From: Thermodesulfatator autotrophicus
Lineage (GTDB): Bacteria; Desulfobacterota; Thermodesulfobacteria; Thermodesulfobacteriales; Thermodesulfatatoraceae
Direction: 5' to 3'
NCBI RefSeq assembly: GCF_001642325.1
Contig: NZ_LSFI01000002.1
Coordinates: 1-64,000 of the forward strand
Length of the DNA: 64,000 nucleotides
Shown piece by piece: positions 26,451 to 35,788 of this stretch (within the stretch, counting starts at the first letter, position 1; each line of letters begins with the position of its first letter). The notes below the pieces were generated by a model that did no database searches, was not told the DNA's origin, and was given only the letters and a program-made list of their open reading frames with translations. Made by a program: the position numbers and the translations under genes.

Positions 26451-27363
26451 TTAAAAGCTCCTCAAAGTCTTCTGGCAAAGGGGCCTCAAAGGCAAGGTCT
26501 TCACCGGTAACGGGGTGCTTAAACTCAAGGCGGAAGGCGTGAAGCATCTGCCGCCTGGCTTTTGGGCCATGAGGTCTTGCCCCACCATAAAGTTCGTCTC
26601 CCACTATGGGGTAGCCTATAAAGGCCAGGTGCACTCTAATTTGATGGGTGCGCCCGGTTTTGGGTTCCACCTCAAGAAGGGCCGCTTTAGAGAATTTTTC
26701 CCTTATCCGGTAAAAAGTTATGGCCTCGCGGCCACTTTTAGCGTGAACCGACATCTTTTGCCGGTTTACAGGATGCCGCCCAATGGGCTTTTCTATTTTT
26801 CCCGCTGCTAATCTCGGAACACCATGCACCAGAGCAAGATAAACCTTTTTCACCTGGCGGTCTTTAAACATCTGGGTTAAGGCCTGGTGGGTAGGGTCGT
26901 CTTTAGCCACCACCAAAAGGCCTGAAGTGTCTTTATCAAGGCGGTGCACAATCCCCGGCCTTAGCTCTCCACCAATACCAGAAAGGTCTTTTAAGCGAGC
27001 CAGGAGCCCATGGACAAGTGTGCCCTCGTAATGCCCTGCCCCGGGATGCACTACTACCCCAGGGGGTTTATTTATCACGGCCAGATGTTTATCTTCATAA
27101 AGTATCTCAAAAGGCACTTCTTTCTCAGGTTTTATTTCAAGAGGTTTGGGCGCAGGCACTATGACTTCTATTTTCTCATCTGCTTTAATTTTATATTTCG
27201 GTTTTTCAACTATATTTTCGTTTACTTTCACGTGTCTGCTTTCAATTAACTTTTTGGCTTGCGAGCGAGTAATTTCAGGGATTTTTTCCGCCAGAAAGCT
27301 ATCAAGGCGTTTACCTTCATCATCTGGTAGCACCTTGATTTTAAAGATTTTCCCTTCGCTCAT
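26428..27363 (-). CDS. rluD: 23S rRNA pseudouridine synthase RluD-type
   Basis: This makes pseudouridines in 23S rRNA (helix 69 in E. coli). An N-terminal S4 RNA-binding domain (about 15-75, RLDSFLAEKIPEITRSQAKKLI) is followed by the RluA-family catalytic domain, with HRLDKDTSGLLVVAK containing the catalytic Asp, and GRTHQIRVHL. RluC-type targets cannot be ruled out. The start overlaps the trmH stop by 4 bp. Confidence 0.93.
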   Translation of the reverse strand: MSEGKIFKIKVLPDDEGKRLDSFLAEKIPEITRSQAKKLIESRHVKVNENIVEKPKYKIKADEKIEVIVPAPKPLEIKPEKEVPFEILYEDKHLAVINKPPGVVVHPGAGHYEGTLVHGLLARLKDLSGIGGELRPGIVHRLDKDTSGLLVVAKDDPTHQALTQMFKDRQVKKVYLALVHGVPRLAAGKIEKPIGRHPVNRQKMSVHAKSGREAITFYRIREKFSKAALLEVEPKTGRTHQIRVHLAFIGYPIVGDELYGGARPHGPKARRQMLHAFRLEFKHPVTGEDLAFEAPLPEDFEELLNELRQKS

Positions 27364-27986
27364 GAAGAAAGCCTTCCCCTGGCCTTATCTTTGATTACTC
27401 GCCGATAGGCCCATTCTTCAAGGATAGCCTCCATTTCCTCTTGAGAAAGATGCGGCGTCTCATAAAGGCCCTTTTCCTTTCGCTGTCTTTCTGCTTCGTA
27501 GAGAATAATCCCTGTAGCCACAGAGACATTTAGACTTTGCACCATGCCGTGCATGGGAATTTTGACCACCAGGTCAGCTAGCTCGCGCACTGTTTCTGAG
27601 ATTCCCTCAAGTTCGTGCCCTACGATAATAACGGTGGGGCTGGTGTAATCTACCTCGCGAAAATCAATAGTTTCGGGAAAAAGGCCGGTGGCCACCAGTT
27701 GAAAGCCCTGGTCTTTCAGGCGGGTAAGGGCTTGCTTGACATCGTTTTCGCGGTGAAGCAAAAGCCAGCGATGGGCCCCACAGGTTATGGCGTCATTTAT
27801 TGGAAGTTCGCCTTCATGGAAATAATGTACATTAAGCACACCTACGGCGTCTGCTGTACGTAAAATAGCACTTACGTTGTGGTAATTCACCACGCGCTCA
27901 AGAAATAGGCGCAAATCAGGCTGGCGCCTTTCAAGCACCTTTTTTATGCGTGCGAGCCTTTCTGGAATAACTAAAAAATCCTTCAT
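27360..27986 (-). CDS. trmH: tRNA (guanosine-2'-O-)-methyltransferase, SpoU/TrmH
   Basis: This SPOUT-class SAM-dependent 2'-O-methyltransferase probably modifies G18 of tRNA. Knot motifs are NVSAILRTADAVGV, IIVGHELEGIS and IPMHGMVQSLNVSVATGI. The C-terminal helix EEWAYRRV matches TrmH. The start at 27986 has GGGAGGCCTTT directly upstream; an in-frame start at 28037 is less likely. It is the first gene of the operon reaching moeA. Confidence 0.93.
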   Translation of the reverse strand: MKDFLVIPERLARIKKVLERRQPDLRLFLERVVNYHNVSAILRTADAVGVLNVHYFHEGELPINDAITCGAHRWLLLHRENDVKQALTRLKDQGFQLVATGLFPETIDFREVDYTSPTVIIVGHELEGISETVRELADLVVKIPMHGMVQSLNVSVATGIILYEAERQRKEKGLYETPHLSQEEMEAILEEWAYRRVIKDKARGRLSS

Positions 27987-28040
27987 AAAGGCCTCCCTTT
28001 GGGTTATGATTTTTAGCCGATAATAAAGTCTTTGCAAAAT

Positions 28041-28201
28041 TTATTAATGAGAGCGTAAAACAGATGACAATTTTTTGGGGTGTCATGGCGAGCAAAGCGA
28101 AGCAATCTTTATCCTGAGCAGTAGCGAAGGGATCAGAGATCGCCACGGCGACTACGTCGCCTCGCGTGACGCTCTGTAATGTAAAAAATGCTCCTATTAA
28201 T
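28041..28201. repeat. Dispersed MITE-like repeat with inverted ends, copy 5
   Basis: The left end TTATTAATGAGAGCGTAAAA and right end GCTCCTATTAATAA are imperfect inverted repeats. The interior carries GCGAGCAAAGCGAAGC, GGATCAGAGATCGCC and the palindrome GGCGACTACGTCGCC. It lies between divergent trmH and purB, so it may influence either promoter. Confidence 0.8.
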
Positions 28202-28236
28202 AAAAACCGCATAATCAGAACAAAAGGAGAAAGACT

Positions 28237-29559
28237 ATGATCGCACGTTATACCCGAGAGGTAATGGCTAAGCTCTGGAGCCCAGAGGAAAAATTAAGGG
28301 CCTGGCTTTTGGTGGAAGTGCTGGCTGCTGAAGCCTGGGCCAAACTAGGTAAAGTGCCAGAGAGTGCCATAAAAGTTATCCAGGAAAAGACCAGGCCTTT
28401 TCTGGAAAAAGGTTTTAGCCCTGAAGACGTATCTCAGGTGGAAGAAATTGAACGTGAAACCCGCCATGACGTTATCGCCTTTTTGACCTACATGGAACGC
28501 GTAATTGGCCCTGAAGGCCGCTACCTCCACCTGGGCATGACTTCCTCTGATATGCTTGATACTGCCATGGCCTGGCTCATGAAACGGGCCATGGAGATTA
28601 TCCTGGAAGACACCGATGAACTCCTTGAAGTTTTAAAACGTCGGGCCTTTGAGCATAAAGACACCGTCATGATTGGCCGCACCCACGGCATCCACGCCGA
28701 GCCCATAACTTTCGGATTAAAGTTCGCCCTGTGGTACGAAGAAATGCGCCGCAATAAAAGGCGCCTTGAAGCTGCCCTTGAAACTATTTCTTACGGCAAG
28801 CTCTCAGGTGCAGTGGGCACCTTTGCCCACATTGAGCCTGAAGTTGAGGCCTATGTTTGTGAAAAACTGGGCCTTAAACCCGAGCCAGTCTCAAACCAGG
28901 TAGTCCAGCGTGATCGTTATGCCGAATACATGGCGGCTCTAGCGGTGATGGCTGGCACGGTGGAAAAAATCGCCACGGAGATAAGGCACCTCCAGCGCAC
29001 CGAGGTGCTTGAGGCCGAGGAGTTTTTTGCCAAAGGGCAGAAGGGGTCTTCTGCCATGCCACACAAGCGCAACCCCATTCTCTCAGAAAACCTGTGCGGC
29101 CTGGCTCGTATGGTGCGTGGCTATGTCATGCCTGCCCTTGAAAACGACGCCCTCTGGCATGAGCGGGACATAAGCCACTCTTCAGTAGAGCGAGTAATAG
29201 TGCCAGACGCTACCACCCTTTCAGACTTCATGCTCAAGCGCTTAACAGGTATGCTGGATAAGCTGGTGGTTTATCCTGAACGCATGAAAAAGAACCTGAA
29301 TCTTTTAAGGGGGTTAATTTACACCCAGCCCCTTCTTCTTGCCCTTACGGAAAAGGGGCTTCCTCGGCAGGAGGCCTATGTGATGGTTCAGCGACGGGCC
29401 ATGGAAGTCTGGGAAGATGAAAGTAAGACTTTTCCAGAAGTAGTGAAAGGTGATCCAGAGATAACCAAACACCTTTCATCTCACGAGTTAGAAAAAATTT
29501 TTGACCTTAGCCATTACCTGCGGCACGTAGATACTATTTTTAATAGGGTTTTCAAATGA
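28237..29559 (+). CDS. purB: Adenylosuccinate lyase
   Basis: This acts in purine synthesis, splitting SAICAR and adenylosuccinate to release fumarate. The 440-residue protein has the fumarase/aspartase signature KGSSAMPHKRNP containing the mobile catalytic Ser, plus GMTSSDMLDTA and GRTHGIHAEP. GGAG lies upstream of the ATG. It leads a co-directional run with mutT, yip1, znuC and znuB, overlapping mutT by 4 bp. Confidence 0.97.
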   Translation: MIARYTREVMAKLWSPEEKLRAWLLVEVLAAEAWAKLGKVPESAIKVIQEKTRPFLEKGFSPEDVSQVEEIERETRHDVIAFLTYMERVIGPEGRYLHLGMTSSDMLDTAMAWLMKRAMEIILEDTDELLEVLKRRAFEHKDTVMIGRTHGIHAEPITFGLKFALWYEEMRRNKRRLEAALETISYGKLSGAVGTFAHIEPEVEAYVCEKLGLKPEPVSNQVVQRDRYAEYMAALAVMAGTVEKIATEIRHLQRTEVLEAEEFFAKGQKGSSAMPHKRNPILSENLCGLARMVRGYVMPALENDALWHERDISHSSVERVIVPDATTLSDFMLKRLTGMLDKLVVYPERMKKNLNLLRGLIYTQPLLLALTEKGLPRQEAYVMVQRRAMEVWEDESKTFPEVVKGDPEITKHLSSHELEKIFDLSHYLRHVDTIFNRVFK

Positions 29560-29957
29560 AAAGGTTTCCCGTGGTAGCGGCCTGTTTATTAAAAGATGGC
29601 AAAATTCTTCTAACTCAAAGACCTCCGGGGAAAATAAGGGGAGGGTTCTGGGAATTTCCTGGCGGGAAACAGGAAGAAGGAGAAACACTTGAACAGGCTC
29701 TTAAGCGAGAAATATTAGAAGAACTTGGCCTTAAAGTTTCTGTAGGCCCAAAACTCGCTCAGGTTGATTTTGACTATCCTGAAGCGGCTATAACCCTTTA
29801 CTGCTTTAGCTGTGAAATAGTATCAGGCAGCCCCAGGGCCCTTGAAGGACAAAAAATTGGCCTATTTTTACCTTCTGAGATAGAAAAATTACCACTGGCA
29901 CCGGCTGATAAGCTATTATGGGAAAAACTAAAACGGGCCTTTAAGGCCGGGAGGTAA
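29556..29957 (+). CDS. mutT: NUDIX hydrolase, MutT-like
   Basis: This is probably an 8-oxo-dGTP diphosphatase that cleanses the nucleotide pool. The 133-residue single NUDIX domain has the box GGKQEEGETLEQALKREI leading into LEELG, complete with the metal-binding REILEE segment. The ligand specificity of short MutT proteins is hard to predict, so 8-oxo-dGTP is inferred. It starts within the purB stop (ATGA). Confidence 0.85.
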   Translation: MKRFPVVAACLLKDGKILLTQRPPGKIRGGFWEFPGGKQEEGETLEQALKREILEELGLKVSVGPKLAQVDFDYPEAAITLYCFSCEIVSGSPRALEGQKIGLFLPSEIEKLPLAPADKLLWEKLKRAFKAGR

Positions 29958-29961
29958 TGAA

Positions 29962-30522
29962 ATGAATTTACTTTCACGCGCTAAAAAAATAATCCTTTCT
30001 CCCAGAGAAGAATGGCAGGTAATATCCCAGGAAGACTTAACATTGACTGATCTATATCTCAATTACGCCCTGATTTTTATTCTTGCCGTATTTATTGCCA
30101 GTTCTTTAGGTTTAGTCTTATTTAGCCCTTTCCCGATGGGGCCTGGCCTCCTGGTAAGGCAGTTAATACTTAGCCTATTAGCAGGTTTAGGAAGCCTTTT
30201 TATTATGGCCTATATTGTTGATTTTCTCGCTGTCCGTTTTGGAGGAGAAGCCGACCTGCTTGCTTCCCACAAATTGGTAGTTTTCTCTTCAACCCCGGGC
30301 TGGGTAGGCGGGCTTTTAAGTATTTTCCCGCCGGCAAGTATTATTGGCCTTATTTTTGGTTTATACGGCATTTATATCTTCTATCTCGGAGTTCCCGTTA
30401 TAAAGAAAGTTCCTCAGGAAAAAGCGGTTTTATTCACCGTGGTGGTTATTTTGATATCTCTGGTCTTTTTCTCCCTGTTGGGTTTGCTTTTAAGCCCTTT
30501 TTCCATGTACGCTACCAAATAA
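29962..30522 (+). CDS. Yip1-domain integral membrane protein
   Basis: The 186-residue protein begins with a short cytoplasmic segment, SRAKKIILSPREEWQVI, characteristic of bacterial Yip1-domain proteins, followed by four to five membrane helices. The function of bacterial members is unknown. GGGAGGTAATGA precedes the start. Position between mutT and znuC suggests co-transcription but gives no clear role. Confidence 0.75.
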   Translation: MNLLSRAKKIILSPREEWQVISQEDLTLTDLYLNYALIFILAVFIASSLGLVLFSPFPMGPGLLVRQLILSLLAGLGSLFIMAYIVDFLAVRFGGEADLLASHKLVVFSSTPGWVGGLLSIFPPASIIGLIFGLYGIYIFYLGVPVIKKVPQEKAVLFTVVVILISLVFFSLLGLLLSPFSMYATK

Positions 30523-30523
30523 A

Positions 30524-31267
30524 ATGGACGTTCTTGTAGAAATAAGGCATCTGTTCTTCTGGTACGGCCAGCGCCTGGTGCTAGAAGACATTAATTTTGA
30601 CATAAAAAGAGGCGATTTCCTGGCCATTCTTGGGCCAAATGGCTCAGGGAAGACCACCCTGTTAAAATGCATCTTAGGGCTGCTTAAACCCCAAAAAGGT
30701 GAAATTAAGCTTTTTGGAGTGCCTGTTGAAGAATTTTCTGAAAAATGGCGTCTTGGTTATGTGCCACAGAGAGCTATTGCCCTGGTTGACCCGGTCTTTC
30801 CTCTATCAGTAGAGGAGGTAGTAGGGTTTGGTCTTTTACCCAAGAAAAAATTTCCCCGTTTTTTGGCCAGGGCTGATAAAGATGCCATTTTAAAAGCCCT
30901 AAAACAGGTTGAAATGGAAAATTATCTTCATCAGCGTATTTCAAAGCTCTCCGGCGGACAACAACAGCGAGTCTTTATTGCCAGGGCCCTGGTTAGCCGC
31001 CCTGAAATTTTAATCCTTGATGAACCTACTACTGGTATTGATGCCGCCACTCAGGAACGCTTCTATGACCTTCTGGCAGAGTTTAACCAGAAAGGTTTAA
31101 CTATTGTCATCGTTACCCATGATATAGGAATTGTTAATAAGCATGTAAAACAGGTGGCTTGTCTTAACCGCAGGTTAGTTTATCACGGCACTCACGAAGA
31201 ATTTTGTTCTTCACCCAGGCTTCAACAAATAATTGGTGAACATCACCTGGTAATTCATAGGCACTAA
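30524..31267 (+). CDS. znuC: Zinc/manganese ABC transporter ATP-binding protein
   Basis: This is the ATPase of a high-affinity metal importer. The 247-residue protein has Walker A GPNGSGKTTLL, signature LSGGQQQRVFIARAL, Walker B ILILDEPT and an H-loop VIVTHD. The pairing with a ZnuB-type permease, whose gene starts in its stop codon, defines the metal-chelate subfamily (zinc, manganese or iron). The matching binding protein is probably znuA at 61168-62154. Confidence 0.88.
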   Translation: MDVLVEIRHLFFWYGQRLVLEDINFDIKRGDFLAILGPNGSGKTTLLKCILGLLKPQKGEIKLFGVPVEEFSEKWRLGYVPQRAIALVDPVFPLSVEEVVGFGLLPKKKFPRFLARADKDAILKALKQVEMENYLHQRISKLSGGQQQRVFIARALVSRPEILILDEPTTGIDAATQERFYDLLAEFNQKGLTIVIVTHDIGIVNKHVKQVACLNRRLVYHGTHEEFCSSPRLQQIIGEHHLVIHRH

Positions 31268-32076
31268 TGATTTTTGAGCTTCTACAGTACGACTTTTTCA
31301 AGCGCGCTATTCTGGCCGGGGGCTTTCTAGCCTGGGCAGCATCTATCCTGGGAATATTTCTGATTCTTAGGAAAGACGCCATGATGGGCCACGGCCTCAC
31401 TCACATAGCCTTTGCTGGAGTGGCTCTTGCTCTTCTTTTAAATGTTCTTCCCTTTCCGGTAGCCCTTATTTTTTCGGCGCTGGCCGCCTTTCTTATCTTA
31501 AAAGTACGCGAAAAGGTTGGCCTTTACGGAGACACAGCGGTAGCTATTCTATCAAATCTTGGTCTGGCTGCTGGCATTTGCCTGGCTACGCTGGCCAAAA
31601 ACTTCAATGTTTCCCTGCTTTCTTTTCTCTTTGGAAACATTTTAGCGGTAAGCCCTGTTGAACTTTATTTTTCAATAGCCTTAGCCCTGGTAGTAATAGC
31701 AAGCCTTTTACTTTTTTATCACGAACTACTTTACATAACTTTTGATGAAGAAAGTGCCAAAGCCGCCGGGCTCCCTGTAGCCAGGCTTGATGCCCTGCTG
31801 GCCCTACTTACCGCCATAACCGTGGTGGTTGGCATGAAAATAATGGGGCTGTTATTAGTGTCAGCCCTTCTGGTTATACCCTCAGCTGCAGCCCTACAGG
31901 TAGCCAATAATTTTCGTTTATGCCTGGGGCTTGCTTCCTTTTTCGGAATAGTTAGCGCTTTTTTAGGTATAATTTTAGCAGGCATTCTAAACCTACCCGC
32001 TTCAGGGACTATTGTCCTTTTTTCTGGTCTCATTTTTGGTCTAAGCTTTTTATGGAGGATTATTAAAGGCGAATAA
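31267..32076 (+). CDS. znuB: Zinc/manganese ABC transporter permease
   Basis: This ABC-3 family permease (269 aa) has about eight membrane helices. Characteristic segments are LRKDAMMGHGLTHIAFAGVAL near the N-terminus and FDEESAKAAGLPVARLD in the cytoplasmic loop contacting the ATPase. It starts on the last base of znuC. A terminator lies about 260 bp after its stop. Metal specificity is inferred from family and from the His-rich znuA in the same window. Confidence 0.88.
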   Translation: MIFELLQYDFFKRAILAGGFLAWAASILGIFLILRKDAMMGHGLTHIAFAGVALALLLNVLPFPVALIFSALAAFLILKVREKVGLYGDTAVAILSNLGLAAGICLATLAKNFNVSLLSFLFGNILAVSPVELYFSIALALVVIASLLLFYHELLYITFDEESAKAAGLPVARLDALLALLTAITVVVGMKIMGLLLVSALLVIPSAAALQVANNFRLCLGLASFFGIVSAFLGIILAGILNLPASGTIVLFSGLIFGLSFLWRIIKGE

Positions 32077-32337
32077 AGCCATTTTATTAATGAGGGCGTA
32101 AAACACGAGCCTTGCGATAACACGATGTTATTGTTAAAAACTTTCTGCAAGGGTTGCCTCAGTATTACCTCAAAAAGTACATCGCTGATACAACCTTTAT
32201 AGGGCTGGTAGGCGTTAGCTTGAGCTTAGGTAAAAGCTAGATCATTGATATCAACGGCAGGGGTGATTTTAACTCTGATTGCGAGGCATACACTGAAAAA
32301 CTTGTTCTCCAATACACTTTCTAACATAACTAGAGAA
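32077..32337. other. Intergenic stretch with half of a dispersed repeat
   Basis: TTATTAATGAGGGCGTAAAAC at 32085-32105 matches the left end of the MITE-like repeats at 28041 and 62198, but no interior or right end follows. The rest, to 32337, has no convincing open frame or RNA signature. Confidence 0.45.
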
Positions 32338-32370
32338 AAGGAGGCCTTAAGCCTCCTTATCATTGTTTTT
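32338..32370 (+). terminator. Rho-independent terminator
   Basis: An 8-bp perfect stem AAGGAGGC/GCCTCCTT (32338-32345, 32351-32358) with a 5-nt loop is followed by TATCATTGTTTTT. It probably ends the purB-znuB transcript. On the minus strand it is followed by TTTTC and lies downstream of nadB, so it may act both ways. Confidence 0.75.
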
Positions 32371-32414
32371 CGCAAATCCCTTAAAAATACCCAAAAATAA
32401 CCTGAAAACGGAAG

Positions 32415-34043
32415 TTAGCTTTCCCTGGCGCGCCAGAGAACGGTATCTTTGCGAAAAAGGGCATCGTTTTTCTGGGGATATTCCACCATAAAATGTGTTC
32501 CCCGGCTTTCTTTACGCCTTAGAGCACACTCAATGACCAGCTTGGCCACGTGAGCCAGATTTCTCAATTCAATAAAGTCCGCGGTCAGGATGTAAGCCCA
32601 GTAGTGAGCTTCTATTTCTTCAAGAATGGAATTAAGCCTTTTTTGAGCCAGACGAAGCCTTTGTTCAGTACGTACTATGCCCACATAGTTCCACATAAGA
32701 CGCCTTATAGCATCCCAGTTGTGGGAAATAAGGACTTTTTCCTCCATATCTACGGCGCCACCAGGGTCCCAGTCAGGCACAGCAGGAGGCTCAAATCTCT
32801 GGTAAAGGGGCCATTCTTTTTTCAGGTGAATTGAAGCCTGATGGGCAAAGGCAAGTCCCTCAAGGAGAGAATTTGAAGCCAGACGGTTAGCACCGTGAAA
32901 TCCCGTACAGGTGCATTCCCCTAAAGCGTAAAGACCTTTTATGTCTGTAAGGCCATAGCGGTCAGTAATAATGCCACCGCAAAAATAATGGGCCGCAGGA
33001 ACAACTGGAATAGGCTCTCTGGTAATGTCAATACCAAATTTTAAACAGGTCTCATAGATGTAGGGAAAACGTTTGATGATAAAGTCTTTCGGTTTATGGG
33101 AAATATCCAGATAAACACATTCTTTTCCCGTTTTTTTAAGCTCAAAATCAATGGCCCGGGCTACAATATCTCGCGGGGCAAGCTCTTTTCTTTGAGGATC
33201 ATATTTATGCATAAAAGGCTTGCCAAAAGGATCAAGTAGAATGGCTCCCTCGCCTCGTAAAGCCTCGGAAATGAGAAAATTTTTGGCCTTGGGATGATAA
33301 AGGCAGGTGGGATGAAACTGCACAAACTCAAGGTTAGCTACCCGGCAACCAGCCCTATAAGCCAGGGCCATTCCATCCCCTGAGGCCACATCAGCATTAC
33401 TGGTATATAGATAAACCTTTCCGGCCCCTCCTGTGGCTAATACCGTAACCCTGGCCAGAAATGTTTCTATTTCGTTAGTCTCTTCGTTTAAAACATAGGC
33501 CCCGAGACATCTTTCATGCCCAAGGACCTCTCGTGGACAACCACGGTAAACCTTGCAAAGGGTTATAAGATCAACAGCCAGGTGGTTTTCAAGTATCTCT
33601 ATGTTAGGATGCTCGCGGGCATGAGAAAGTAAAACCTGTTCTACTTCCCGGCCGGTGTGGTCTTCCACATGAACGATGCGCCTACGACTATGCCCTCCTT
33701 CTAAAGTGAGATGTAGTTTTGAAGGGTCTTTAGGATCACGGGTAAAAGGGACTCCCAAATCAAGGAGTTCTTTAATACGGTCAGGGGCCTGACAAACCAC
33801 TAACGAAACGGTATCTTCTCGCGCCAGGCCATCTCCAACCCTCAAAGTGTCAGCAATATGGAGATCAAAGGAATCGTCTTCTGCCAGAACACAGGCAATA
33901 CCACCTTGAGCCAAAGTGGTATTGGCATCTTCAGCTCGCTTTTTGGTGATAATGGTAACCTTGCCAAGATCAGCTATCTTAAGGGCCAGGGAAAGACCGG
34001 CAATCCCTGACCCAATTATCAAAAAATCTGTCTTTCTTGACAT
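32415..34043 (-). CDS. nadB: L-aspartate oxidase
   Basis: This FAD enzyme oxidises aspartate to iminoaspartate for NAD synthesis and can use fumarate under anaerobiosis. The 542-residue protein has the dinucleotide-binding IIGSGIAGLSLALKI, LAQGGIACVL, EGGHSRRRIVH and GECTCTGFHGANRLASNSLLEGL. The two last motifs, and lack of succinate-dehydrogenase neighbours, favour NadB over SdhA/FrdA. It starts at the apgM stop (TAATG). nadA and nadC are not in the window. Confidence 0.95.
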   Translation of the reverse strand: MSRKTDFLIIGSGIAGLSLALKIADLGKVTIITKKRAEDANTTLAQGGIACVLAEDDSFDLHIADTLRVGDGLAREDTVSLVVCQAPDRIKELLDLGVPFTRDPKDPSKLHLTLEGGHSRRRIVHVEDHTGREVEQVLLSHAREHPNIEILENHLAVDLITLCKVYRGCPREVLGHERCLGAYVLNEETNEIETFLARVTVLATGGAGKVYLYTSNADVASGDGMALAYRAGCRVANLEFVQFHPTCLYHPKAKNFLISEALRGEGAILLDPFGKPFMHKYDPQRKELAPRDIVARAIDFELKKTGKECVYLDISHKPKDFIIKRFPYIYETCLKFGIDITREPIPVVPAAHYFCGGIITDRYGLTDIKGLYALGECTCTGFHGANRLASNSLLEGLAFAHQASIHLKKEWPLYQRFEPPAVPDWDPGGAVDMEEKVLISHNWDAIRRLMWNYVGIVRTEQRLRLAQKRLNSILEEIEAHYWAYILTADFIELRNLAHVAKLVIECALRRKESRGTHFMVEYPQKNDALFRKDTVLWRARES

Positions 34044-35269
34044 TATTCCTCAGGAAGATTGGGCTCTCTTTCCAGAAAATGACTTAATAATTTTTCCCCT
34101 GTCTTAAAAAACAGGCCAGTTTCAGTAGCGTCTTTTTCATTATAGCCCTGACTGCGCTTTATTTGCGGCTGGCGAGAATCATAAATGGCAAAAGGTACTG
34201 GCCTTGAAGCGTGGGTGCGCAAAGAAATAGGGGTGTAATGGTCTGTCACCACCATGAGGCGATATTCTCCTATTTGAGCCGTAGCCTCTTCAAGGACAGT
34301 GCGCACCACATAGCGGTCAAAATCCTGGATGGCTTTGATTTTCAAGTCAAGAGAACCTTCGTGGCTGGCTTCATCAGGGGCCTCTATATGGAGAAATACG
34401 AAATCTATATCTTCTTTTAGGGCCTCAATGGCAGCCATGGCCATGCCTTCGTAGTTGGTATCAAGATAACCAGTGGCTCCTGGCACGATTATAATCCTTA
34501 AGCCGGCAAGCACTCCGAGCCCTTTTATTAAGTCCACTTCAGCTACTACTGCTCCATTTAATCCCCACTTTTCTTCAAAAGGTTCAAGCCGTGGCATTCG
34601 CCCCTGACCCCAGGGCCAGAGGGCATTGGCCGGATTTTTACCCTCTTCCCTGCGCTTTATGTTTATGGGATGTTTTTCCAGAAAAGCCATGGCTTTAAGG
34701 AGAAAATCTCGCAAAATGGGCTCATTTTCATAAACCATCCAGGCTTCGTATATATCCCTGCCTAAAAGATCATGGGGAGGATAAGTCTTTATACCTTCAG
34801 GACCTCCTCGCCAAACAAGTATATGACGATAGCTTTTCCCAGGATGTAAAAAAAGCTTATCACTGGAAAGGTGCTCATTTAGCTCTTTGATAAGGACATG
34901 GGCCTCTTCTGTGGAAATATGGCCTGCACTGTAGTCATACATAATGTAGTGGTCATCTACCTTTTTTATGGTAACGAGGTTACAACGAAAGGCTACATCT
35001 TCAGGACGTAAACTTAGGCCAAGGCTCGCTGCTTCTATAGGCCCCCGGCCTGTATATTGATACTCAGGGCGATATCCAAGCAGAGACATATTGGCCACAT
35101 CGCTTCCAGGTTCCATCCCTGGAGGCACCGTCTGAACCAGGCCCAGGTCTCCATGTTGAGCTATAAAATCCATACCTGGTGTGAGTGCTGCTTCAAGGGG
35201 GGTCTTTCCATCAAGCTCTTTTAAAGGGAAATCGCCCATCCCGTCACCAAGAAGTATTATGTATTTCAT
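34043..35269 (-). CDS. apgM: Cofactor-independent phosphoglycerate mutase, archaeal type
   Basis: This interconverts 2- and 3-phosphoglycerate. The 408-residue alkaline-phosphatase-fold protein has the metal motif ILLGDGMGDFP at the N-terminus, GSDVANMSLLGYRP with the catalytic Ser, YTGRGPIEAASLG, and a C-terminal VTDHYTP. This ApgM family is distinct from GpmI and common in archaea and thermophilic bacteria. It overlaps the FKBP gene by 4 bp upstream and nadB by 1 bp downstream. Confidence 0.93.
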   Translation of the reverse strand: MKYIILLGDGMGDFPLKELDGKTPLEAALTPGMDFIAQHGDLGLVQTVPPGMEPGSDVANMSLLGYRPEYQYTGRGPIEAASLGLSLRPEDVAFRCNLVTIKKVDDHYIMYDYSAGHISTEEAHVLIKELNEHLSSDKLFLHPGKSYRHILVWRGGPEGIKTYPPHDLLGRDIYEAWMVYENEPILRDFLLKAMAFLEKHPINIKRREEGKNPANALWPWGQGRMPRLEPFEEKWGLNGAVVAEVDLIKGLGVLAGLRIIIVPGATGYLDTNYEGMAMAAIEALKEDIDFVFLHIEAPDEASHEGSLDLKIKAIQDFDRYVVRTVLEEATAQIGEYRLMVVTDHYTPISLRTHASRPVPFAIYDSRQPQIKRSQGYNEKDATETGLFFKTGEKLLSHFLEREPNLPEE

Positions 35270-35742
35270 TGCTCCCTCCTCGCTTCTTCCTGACCTTGAG
35301 CGTCAGAGTCCCTTTTCTTTATGCCTAAAATATCTACTTCAAAACGCAAGGTCTTCCCTGCCAGAGGGTGATTAAAATCCACTACCGCCAGGCCTTCTTC
35401 TACTTTTTTTAAAATAGCCGGGTGAACCACACCGTATTCATCTTGAATTTTTACTAGAGAACCTGGATTTATACCCTCTGGCAATTTTTCAGCAGGTATT
35501 ATCTGGAGTTTTTTAGGGTCATATTTCCCGTAATGTTCTTCAGGAGAAACTAAAACAATGACACGTTCTCCAGTCCTGTGACCTACTAAAGCCTCTTCCA
35601 CTGCTGGCATAAACTTACCTTCTCCCACTTTAAGGACGATCGGTTCTTTTGAAGAATCGACCACTTCTTTGTCAGCTAAAACCCTGTAGTTAACGAGTAT
35701 TTCGTCTCCAGGCTCTATAACGAGGGAATCTTTTTTATCCAA
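35266..35742 (-). CDS. FKBP-type peptidyl-prolyl isomerase, SlyD-like
   Basis: This prolyl isomerase/chaperone has FKBP strands split by an inserted flap (about 70-130), as in SlyD: GHRTGERVIVLVSPEEHYG, then VVDFNHPLAGKTLRFEVDI. The charged C-tail lacks the His/Cys-rich metal region of E. coli SlyD. The start is placed at TTG 35742 because GGGAGG lies 5 nt upstream; an ATG at 35769 would give 167 aa but has no ribosome-binding site. It heads a unit with apgM and nadB. Confidence 0.87.
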   Translation of the reverse strand: MDKKDSLVIEPGDEILVNYRVLADKEVVDSSKEPIVLKVGEGKFMPAVEEALVGHRTGERVIVLVSPEEHYGKYDPKKLQIIPAEKLPEGINPGSLVKIQDEYGVVHPAILKKVEEGLAVVDFNHPLAGKTLRFEVDILGIKKRDSDAQGQEEARREQ

Positions 35743-35788
35743 AATTTCCTCCCTTTCTATCTGGAGCATAATATTATCAAAGCGCCAG

